Source: Macrostomum hystrix
Taxonomy: Eukaryota > Platyhelminthes > Macrostomidae
Direction of reading: 5' to 3'
Length of the DNA: 64,000 nucleotides
NCBI GenBank assembly: GCA_950097015.1
Contig: CATNEN010000001.1
Coordinates: 24,461,001-24,525,000, forward strand
The stretch's first letter is position 1; the number at the start of each line of letters is the position of its first letter. This document shows positions 34,366 to 43,500 of the stretch, in pieces. A program made the translations under genes and the position numbers. The notes beneath the pieces are model-generated. The model had not been told where the DNA came from and ran no database searches. It saw nothing but the letters and a program-made list of their open reading frames with translations.

Positions 34366-34700
34366 GAGGGCTGTGGGACACTGACTCCTGAGCACGCGGG
34401 CACACACTGAAAAAGAGGGTGTACATCTGCACTGACTTGTACACCCACCTCACTCCGCCAGCCACCCACCTCACTCCGCCAGCCACCCACCTCACTCCGC
34501 CAGCCACCCACCTCACTCCGCCAGCCACCCAATTTCTCATCGTCAGCCAGTGTACACTCACTGTGTCTTGGAGGTTGGCCCTCAAGGGCGTAAATTGCAT
34601 GACAAGCTTCCAAGCCTTCTCTTCACGACTGCGACCGATGTCGCCACGGAATCGAGCTCAGGGACCTTGGTGCGCGGACACAAACGCTTCAAAGGCTCCG
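34366..34700 (-). mobile_element. SINE family 1 copy interrupted by a 21-bp array
   Basis: Minus-strand SINE just upstream of HMGCL: body (aatttctcatcgtcagccag, gagctcgattccgtggcg on the complement) and 3' part (gactcctgagcac). Between them, at 34440-34532, four to five copies of cacctcactccgccagccac replace SINE sequence. The tRNA head is degraded. Confidence 0.75.
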
Positions 34701-34744
34701 CCACACAACCCCGAAATCTAAACGAACCCGAAAAAATAAATTAA

Positions 34745-35059
34745 AAACGTAATTCCATTTACAAACAATAAATATCTGATGTATTTATTCAAAGTCTTTC
34801 AGAAAACTGTTATATAAAAGAAATTCATTACAAATAGGCAATAGAGTATTGTGAAACCTGCTAATATATTGGTCATGTCCAGCAAAATATATTTAGCTCG
34901 AATATATACTAGTACAAAAGTACAGAAGTCACTTAAAAAGAAGGTTTCACATCACATGGATATTACACGAGTTAACAATAGCACCTGAACTAGAAGGCTT
35001 CAACACTCACAAATAACTTGTAAACTGACAGTTTGATGATTGACATTATTCTGAGATCC
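34745..35059. other. AT-rich spacer
   Basis: Nothing recognised between the SINE and the array downstream of the archaemetzincin gene. Confidence 0.4.
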
Positions 35060-35450
35060 GACAGACTGAGGGATATGACACAGTCTGAGGGATCTGACAC
35101 AGTCAGTGTAATCTGACACAGTCAGTGTGATCTGACACAGTCAGTGTGATCTGACACAGTCAGTGTGATCTGACACAGTCAGTGTGATCTGACACAGTCA
35201 GTGTGATCTGACACAGTCAGTGTGATCTGACACAGTCAGTGTGATCTGACACAGTCAGTGTGATCTGACACAGTCAGTGTGATCTGACACAGTCTGAAGG
35301 ATCTGACACAGTCTGAGGGATCTGACACAGTCTGAGGGATTTGACACAGTCTGAGGGATCTGACACAGTCTGAAGGATCTGACACAGTCTGAAGGATCTG
35401 ACACAGTCTGAGGGATCTAAGACTGAGGTAAGGGACATTATTCTGGGATC
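35060..35450. repeat. 19-bp array downstream of archaemetzincin
   Basis: About 20 copies of tgtgatctgacacagtcag, changing to a ctgagggatctgacacagt version toward 35300-35420. Confidence 0.95.
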
Positions 35451-35489
35451 TGACAGTCTTATCACAATGAAAATCACAGTGAGCAGTGC

Positions 35490-37630
35490 TCAAACTAGCG
35501 AGTCCAGCTCCGAGTATCTGTTGAGGCGGCTGACAGAGTCACTCACAGCCTGTCTCAGCCTTGAACCAGCCGGATAGAGTTCGGGGCACAGGCCGCTGAG
35601 CACAGACTCAGCCCAGCTGGCTGGTGTCAGGCAGCCCCTGAACAGCCGGCAGAGCTTGGCCAGACAGAGGGGGCAGAGCTGCAGCGGCTGGCCGAGGGCT
35701 TCGGCCATAGACTCGCTGGAGTTCATGTTGCAGGCGAACACGCAGCAATGGTCCAGGCCCAGCATGTGGCCCAGCTCGTGGCTCAGCACCTTGCGAACTC
35801 GCCAGTCAACATTCAACAGAGGATCTCCGGCGTCGGCGGTGTCGGTCGATTGGTCGCCGACTGGCGCCGAGGAGCCGCGGCCGAAGCAGACAACAGCCGC
35901 CTTGTGCTGGGCGGAGGACTGGCCGAGGATGAAGGCGCCAGTCTGGCCGGAACCCAGCATGTCAGGGCCGGGGTACAGGTCCGTGTGGCACACTCCCACT
36001 TGAAGGTCGGCGACTGCGCAATTGCCCGGAGCCGCAGGCGATATCAGACTGCGCAGAACAGAGCCGGCCTCCAAGCGGATGGAGCCCTTCACCTCCTGGC
36101 AGAGTGGGTTGTGCGTGAGTGCTGTTTTTATACTAGACTGCGAGTAGATGGTTGAGTAGACTACAGAGTAGATGGTTGAGTAGACTGCAGAGTAGATGGT
36201 TGAGTAGACTGCAGAGTAGACGGTTGAGTAGACTGCAGAGTGGATGGCTGAGTAGACTGCAGAGTAGATGGTTGAGTAGACTGCAGAGTAGATGGTTGAG
36301 TAGACTGCAGAGTAGATGGTTGAGTAGACTGCAGAGTAGATGGCTGAGTAGACTGCAGAGTAGATGGTTGAGTAGACTGCAGAGTAGACGGTTGAGTAGA
36401 CTGCAGAGTAGATAGTTGAGCAGACACATGAGTAGAGTGGTCTCACACGGCGAACAACATCCGGCCTAGAGGCCAGAAACTGGCAGTCGGGCAGCAGCTG
36501 CATTTCCAGGCAGGGATAATAGGCCCTCAGGTAGGGCATGGCATCGCACAGGGCAGCATTGAATCGGGGCGGTAGGGTCTCCAGCGGTCGGACGGCCACG
36601 ATGCGCTTGGAGTCTGGGCTGGGCTGGAACCAGTTGAGCAGTCCGTTCAGCTGCATGGATACCTGCGGAATAGTGACATTTTTTCTATAATATTATGACA
36701 CATGAAATGCCATAATGACAGGTGAGATGCCATCATGACAGGTGAGATACCATCATGACAGGTGAGATACCATCATGCCAGGTGAGATACCATCATGACA
36801 GGTGAGATACCATCATGACAGGTGAGATGCCATCATGACAGGTGAGATTCCATCATGACAGGTGAGATTCCATCATGACAGGTGAGATACCATCATGACA
36901 GGTGAGATTCCATCATGACAGGTGAGATACCATCATGACAGGTGAGATACCATCATGACAGATGAGATACCATCATGACAGGTGAGATACCATCATGACA
37001 GGTGAGATACCATCATGACAGGTGAGATACCATCATGACAGGTGAGATACCATCATGACAGGTGAGATACCATCATGACAGGTGAGATACCATCATGACA
37101 GGTGAGATGCCATCATGACAGGTGAGATATCATCATGACAGGTGAGATACCATCATGACAGATGAGATACCATCATGACAGGCGAGATGCCATCATGACA
37201 GGTGAGATACCATCATGACAGGTGAGATACCTCAACCTTAAACTATAAACTGACGGTTGGGATTTCATTAAAGAGGATGAGATTTCTTACAGTAGATTAA
37301 AAATCAATTAGTGAGTTCGAATTTATGTTCCAATAGGTCGATAAGAAGACAAGTTGAACGGGGCGGTCTCACTTTCCACCTGCTGTAGGACTGCATTCGC
37401 CGCAGCTCGACCCTGCTGGGCTGCAGCTGTACTGCCAGAAAGTCCCCAGACAGTAGACGCCTTGCCTCGGACTCGGCGAGGTCGCCGTCGGCATCATCAG
37501 CTGCTTCTGCTGACAGCCAGCGGTGAAATCTGTGTGGCTCGGACTGCAGCACTGACCGGCCGAATCGATTGACGCTAGCAGGGCCGCAGCAACAGCAGCA
37601 GCAGCTGGCTAAGCTGGGACCGTAGGGCAT
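35490..37630 (-). CDS. Archaemetzincin-type metallopeptidase (AMZ family)
   Basis: Zinc aminopeptidase-like enzyme of the archaemetzincin family (animal AMZ1/AMZ2). Minus-strand exons 37373-37630, 36447-36662 and 35490-36095, all phase 0, give 359 residues; human AMZ2 is 360. The zinc site HELGHMLGLDH lies at residues 264-274 and is followed directly by the family-specific pattern: CCVFACNM (C-x4-C-x-M) and, 16 residues later, CPLCLAKL (CxxC). Upstream, VCHTDLYPGPDM and AFILGQSSAQHKAAVVCFGR match the conserved core. The catalytic Glu of HExxH is present, so activity is plausible. The N-terminal exon has a Cys run (SCCCCCCGP), giving possible metal-binding or lipidation character of unknown meaning. 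Both introns consist mainly of tandem arrays; the second is in frame with its flanking exons. Leishmanolysin was considered and dropped because of the CxxC motif. AMZ1 versus AMZ2 not resolved. Confidence 0.88.
36140..36430. repeat. 24-bp array in AMZ intron 2
   Basis: Twelve units (core gttgagtagactgcagagta) fill the 351-bp intron. On the gene strand each unit contains ctctgcag, an acceptor-like string, and the 24-bp period keeps the exon frame open (8-residue YSAVYSTI-type repeats). Confidence 0.95.
36700..37230. repeat. 20-bp array in AMZ intron 1
   Basis: About 26 copies of caggtgagataccatcatga. On the plus strand, antisense to AMZ, every unit contains a consensus 5' splice site (cag/gtgaga). 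Confidence 0.95.
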
Positions 37631-37739
37631 TGTGTTTTCCAAGCAGCCGTCAGGTTCTGCTTGGATCTTCTTTTACTTTTCCTCTTGTTGTAGACTGAAA
37701 AATATGGCGTGCAGATGTTGCTTTAAAGAGTGTTTTGTA

Positions 37740-37935
37740 GACCCAGTGGGGGGTCTAGCCTAGCGATTTGAGCGTCGGTCTTGTAACCAAGAGGTCGGGA
37801 GTTCGAATCGAAGTTCAAGGGGAAAGCTATGCAAGTGTCCTTGGGAAGAGACAATCAATGTCCCGTTGCTTTAGCTCAACCTGTTGTAAACTGGGTGCCA
37901 GCGGAAAGTTATGCTACTGGCTATAAATCTGGACC
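37740..37935 (+). mobile_element. tRNA-derived SINE, family 2
   Basis: Plus strand. Head ggggggtctagcctagcgat, tttgagcgtcggtcttgtaa and box B gggagttcgaatcgaag, then a body (ttgggaagagacaatcaatg, aactgggtgccagcgg) without similarity to family 1. Too diverged in the acceptor stem to be a tRNA gene. Confidence 0.7.
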
Positions 37936-38100
37936 GAATGATGGAAATTTAGAGTATAGAAGATAAGAAGATTTGAAGAACTCTGATTGGCTGATGGAAA
38001 TTCAGAGTATAGAAGACAAGAAGATTTGAAGAACTCTGATTGGCTGATGGAAATTCAGAGTATAGAAGACAAGAAGATTTGAAGAACTCTGATTGGCTAA
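37930..38100. repeat. 59-bp tandem repeat, 3 copies
   Basis: Three copies of a unit with core gatttgaagaactctgattg, starting where the SINE body ends. Confidence 0.9.
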
Positions 38101-39269
38101 TAAAAAAGTAACGAACGTGTAAATAAAAGCAGAAGAGGCTTGCAGTAAATTTCGAGAATAGCGGAATTTGGATTATAATCCATTATCGGAAAAAAAAGTT
38201 TGCAAATCCCTAAGCAGTGACGGGTTATACAGGCTTAGGATAGGCAAACACTCACACGAATTTATTTTAAATATTTTAAACATTTTTTACAAAACAGGTA
38301 GAAACAGCTCAACCAGCGCGAGAGAGAATAAAGAAAACGGAACAGAACAATGCGCTGTGCCAACAAGCATTTTATAGCATGATTGGATGATATACTGGTC
38401 CTGGCTGCGGACTACCAAATACTCGTGCAAACTACTCGCACACACTCAATAAGTAGTATCTGCAGTGCATGAAAACAATAGTAAAACATGAAATATTGTA
38501 ATTACACTTGACTGATTCTCTCTATGCATGAAACCAAAGAAAATTCGAGAAGCAGCAGCAGCAGCAGCTAACGGTCTCAAAGACTAGATAAACTAAATAA
38601 GCGAAGCTTTCAACACAAGCATGGCAAACACAACAGAAGCAGAGGCAACTTTGGGCTTAAAATCCGATGAGTAGAGCAAAACAATTCTGAGTCACAATAA
38701 TCTTTTTTTATCAAGGCTGCATGCTGTGAGTTTCTTGGAAACTTTTGTTACCCGATATGTATAGAAAACTTCCAATTGAGACATTGAATTACCAATAGAA
38801 CTTTTACCGAATTCGGGCGATTGAATCCTTTCATACTACTATTTCAAGTAAGTACTCCATTCTAATAAAACATTTATAAACGTTAAACAGAAATAATTTA
38901 AAAAAATGTAAATAATAGTTTAACTGTTCAAAAAGAAAACGAAACAATAAAAAACGGAAACGAAAATGTATGAGAAGTAAGAAAAAAGTTTGCACTCATT
39001 TTCGCTGCCCAAGCAAACATCCGTAATAAATTGTGCTGCACATGGTCCATTTTCATCCCACTTTCTATACGCAACATCAAATGAGGACTTCAAAAACGCA
39101 ATTTATAAAAGGGAAATTTAACCAATTTGTTTCGCAATATTTTGTTTAAGCTCGGATATACATAGACGCACAGCTTTAGTAGTAAATACGCAAATCCACT
39201 GAGGTGCGGGCTTTGATAAACAAACGAAACTCAGAAATTATAAGCATGCGGACCGAGTCATGTAGGCTG
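38101..39269. other. AT-rich spacer, nothing recognised
   Basis: Between the AMZ 5' end and the next array. A short gcagca run near 38555. No exon found. Confidence 0.4.
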
Positions 39270-40115
39270 ATAGACAGAGGTAGGCGGACAGACAGGTAGG
39301 TAGATAGACAGGTAGGTAGATAGACAGGTAGGTAGATAGACAGGCAGGTGGACAGACATGTAGGTGGACAGACAGGTAGGTGGACAGACAAAAAGGTAGA
39401 TAGACAGGTAGGTAGATAGACAGGTAGGTGGACAGACAGGTGGGTGGACAGACAGGTAGGTGGACAGACAAAAAGGTAGATAGACAGGTAGGTAGATAGA
39501 CAGGTAGGTGGACAGACAGGTAGGTGGACAGACAGGTAGGTAGATAGACAGGTAGGTGGACAGACAGGTAGGTAGATAGACAGGTAGGTGGACAGACAGG
39601 TAGGTAGATAGACAGGTAGGTGGACAGACATGTAGGTGGACAGACAGGTAGGTGGACAGACAAAAAGGTAGATAGACAGGTAGGTAGATAGACAGGTAGG
39701 TGGACAGACAGGTAGGTGGACAGACAAAAAGGTAGATAGACAGGTAGGTAGATAGACAGGTAGGTGGACAGACAGGTAGGTGGACAGACAGGTTGGTGTA
39801 CAGACAGGTAGGTGTACAGACAGGTTGGTGTACAGACAGGTTGGTGGACAGACAGGTTGGTGTACAGACAGGTTGGTGGACATGGACAGACAGGTAGGTG
39901 GACAGACAAGTAGGTGGACAGACAGGTAGGTGGACAGACAGGTTGGTGTACAGACAGGTTGGTGTACACACAGGTTGGTGTACAGACAGGTTGGTGTACA
40001 GACAGGTAGGTGGACAGACAAGTAGGTGGACAGACAAGTAGGTGGACAGACAAGTAGGTGGACAGACAGGTAGGTGGACAGACAAGTAGGTGGACAGACA
40101 AGTGGGCAGCAAGGC
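39270..40115. repeat. 12-16-bp array downstream of the receptor gene
   Basis: Irregular mixture of ggtaggtggacagaca, ggtaggtagataga and ggttggtgtacagaca units. Long frames through it on the minus strand (STYLSVHLPVCPPTC-like) are repeat artefacts. Confidence 0.95.
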
Positions 40116-40553
40116 AGGCAGACAGGTAGTTAAATAGGTAGGCCGGATCAGTAAAGTACAAATGGTAAGCAGCTGAGCGCTATAACAGAGAGTTTTTACA
40201 ACAAACTCGGACTGGCAAGAGTGAAAACGAGTCTTCTTCAACACCCAAAAGAATCACGCATCATTAATTAATAATTAATTAGGCGCCCTCTAAATTATTA
40301 GATTTTGAAACAAAGAAAAAAGTGTGAATCAAGCAACGGGGACTTGGGCAGGTGCAGAAATAATCCAGGATCATAGAACTCAATTTATAAACAAAAGGTA
40401 ACAAATTCAATCATATAAGAGTTCAATAAACTGCTCAGTATTGAGTCGTTCCGACTCATAAGTGGAGATTATAAATGTATAAACAAACAATTGTCTAAAC
40501 GATTGCACTTCAACTGTTTCAATGCGAATCAGTCCTCAAACAATGCCCAGCCA
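40116..40553. other. 3' flank of the receptor gene
   Basis: AT-rich; presumably contains the receptor 3' untranslated region. No other feature seen. Confidence 0.4.
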
Positions 40554-43500
40554 TCACTTCTCGTCCAGGCTCTCCAGGGACAAGAAGGCGGCATTGTCGC
40601 TAGAGACTGACACACTGTTGTGCTCCCGTTGCAGATGCCGCTGATGAAGCTGGTGATGATGCTGGGGCAGGTGGTGATACTGAGCGTCTTCGGCGTTGTC
40701 AAATTCGTCATCGTCCCCATCGTCATCGCCTGGCTCGATGGCCTGGGCAACCCTTGTGGCCGGAGCAGAATTTCGCGCAGCATCCTCGACAGCTTCATCC
40801 GGAGGTAGGCAGACAGTGACAGGCTGCTGCTGTTGCTGCGAGCTAGAGCCCAGCAGCAGAGCTCGGCTGCCGTCCGGGTCAACCATCGCAGCTGAGGACT
40901 GGGGTGACATCAGCAGCGTCTCCTGTGTCTGCACGTGGGCCATCTTGTCATTCGAGCAGCAGCGGGAGTACTTCTGTATGGCCGTCAAAGGGATTGAAAT
41001 GACGCCGCCCTGGCTGCCCCCGATGCTGCAGCTGCCATCGCAAGCATTCTTGTCATCCTGGGCAGACAGTTTGAATGGCAATGCAGAAAGATCCACTCAC
41101 AATCACTGTAATCACTCACCCAAACACTTTCCCACTCACTATCCCACTCACCCAATCACTCTCCCACTCACCCAATCCCTCTCCCATTCACCCAATCACT
41201 CTCCCACTCACCCAATCACTCTCCCACTCACCCAATTACTCTCCCACTCACCCAATCACTCTCCCATTCACCCAATCACTCTCCCACTCACCCAATCACT
41301 CTCCCACTCACCCAATCACTCTCCAACTCACCCAACCACTCTCCCACTCACCCTCCTATTCACCCAATCACTCTCCCACTCACCCAATCACTCTCCTACT
41401 CACCCAATCACTCTCTCACTCACTCTCCCATTCACCCAATCACTCTCCCACTCACCCAATCACGCTCCTACTCAACAAATCACTCTCCCACTCACCCAAT
41501 CACTCTACCATTCACCCAATCACTCTCCCACTCACCCAATCACTCTCCCATTCACCCAATCACTCTCCCACTCACCCAATCACTCTCCTACTCAACCAAT
41601 CACTCTCCCACTCACCCAATCACTCTACTACTCACCCAATCACTCTCCCACTCACTCTCCCATTCACCCAATCACTCTCCCACTCACCCAATCACTCTCC
41701 TACTCAACAAATCACTCTCCCACTCACCCAACCACTCCCACTCACCAAATCACTCTCCCACTCACTCTCCTATTCACCCAATCACTCTCCCACTCACCCA
41801 ATAACTCTCCTACTCAACCAATCACTCTCCCAATCACCCAACCACTCTCCCACTCACCCAATCACTCTCCCATTCACCCAATCACTCTCCCACTCACCCA
41901 ATCACTCTCCCACTCACCCAATTACTCTCCCACTCACCCAATCACTCTCCCACTCACTCTCCCATTCACCCAATCACTCTCCTACTCAACCAATAATCTC
42001 CCACTCACCCAACCACTCTCCCACTCACTCTCCCATTCACCCAATCACTCTCCCATTCACCCAATCACTCTCCTACTCACCCAATCACTCTCCCACTCAC
42101 TCTCCTATTCACCCAATCACTCTCCCATTCACCCAATCACTCTCCCACTCACCCAATCACTCTCCTACTCAACCAATCACTCTCCCACTCACCCAACCAC
42201 TCCCACTCACCAAATCTCTCTCCCACTCACTCTCCCACTCACCCAATCACTGTCCCACTCACCCAATTACTCTCCCACTCACCCAATCACTCTCCCATTC
42301 ACCCAATCACTCTCCTATTCACCCAATCACTCTCCCACTCACCCAATCACTCTCCCACTCACCCAATCACTCTCCTACTCACTCAATCACTCTCCCACTC
42401 ACCCAATCACTCAGCCAATCACTCTCTCACTCACTCTCCCATCAATGCAACTCACCAAGGCCAAGCCCTCGGTGCGACTGCAGTTAATAGCAGGTCCGCT
42501 GCCGCCGCCGCTGACTCCGGAGCTCGCACCGCCGCCGCCGCCGCCGCAGACGGTCACCATGAACAGGCGGACCAGACGCCTATAATGAGTGCCTCTTCCA
42601 ATGTACACAGCCGGTTTGAGCAGTAGGGACACAATAAACAGAAAATTGGAGGCCACATAGAACTGCAGCTCTAGGCGCGTCCTGACAGCCGGACCGTGCG
42701 ATCGCACAATGTGAAAAACGAGATTGGGGAATCGGCAGGCAAACACCAGCCCGCCAACAATGGCCACAATGTCAGCATTGACCGCTTCTTGGCGCAACTG
42801 TCTATCCCGCTTCCCGTCGGCTGTTGAACAGGCTTGATTGAGCTGGGCTGCGGCCGGCTGGGCTCCGTTATTAGCCCGATTGCGTCCGGTATTCTTGCTG
42901 ACCATGTACTTGTCCAGGCGCTTGTACAGCCGGAAACAGGTGAACCCGCCGATTGTGAGGTAGGGAATGAACAGTTCGACTGGCACCTGAGGATTGAGGT
43001 TGGGATTGTGAGGTAGGGAATGAACAGTTCGACTGGCACCTGAGGATTGAGGTTGGGATTGTGAGGTAGGGAATGAACAGTTCGACTGGCACCTGAGGAT
43101 TGAGGTTGGGATTGTACGGTAGGGAATGAACAGTTCGACTGGCACCTGAGGATTGAGGTTGGGATTGTGAGGTAGGGAATGAACAGTTCGACTGGCACCT
43201 GAGGATTGAGGTTGGGATTGTGAGGTAGGGAATGAACACTTCAACTGGCACCTGAGGATTGAGGTTGGGATTGTGAGGATTCATCTTAAAATAGTATAAA
43301 ACAATTTTTGCAGGAGGGCTGAGGCTAATGCCACATCACTTGATGACAGTAGACCCGCAGCCATCGAGGAGGCAATTCTGCCCATTTGGCTGATTCCTGA
43401 GCACACGTTCTCACACTTCCTCATCGTCAGGCAGTGTAAACTTTCTCTGTGCCGTGGAGTTTGGCCCTCAACGAAACTGATCAAGCCAAGGAACACTAAT

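Noticed and set aside
35490-36656. Single-exon archaemetzincin including the 24-bp array
   Set aside because: The continuous frame spans a repeat with good donor and acceptor sites at its ends, and removing it gives the usual family length.
35490-37630. Leishmanolysin (M8) peptidase
   Set aside because: HExxH is followed by the archaemetzincin Cys pattern and CxxC; M8 features are absent.
39176-40244. Long minus-strand proteins of 281-328 residues
   Set aside because: They are translations of a 12-16-bp array in three frames, without conserved composition or splice context.
40696-42585. Plus-strand protein of 629 residues antisense to the receptor
   Set aside because: Mostly the 20-bp array; flanks are the antisense of real receptor exons.
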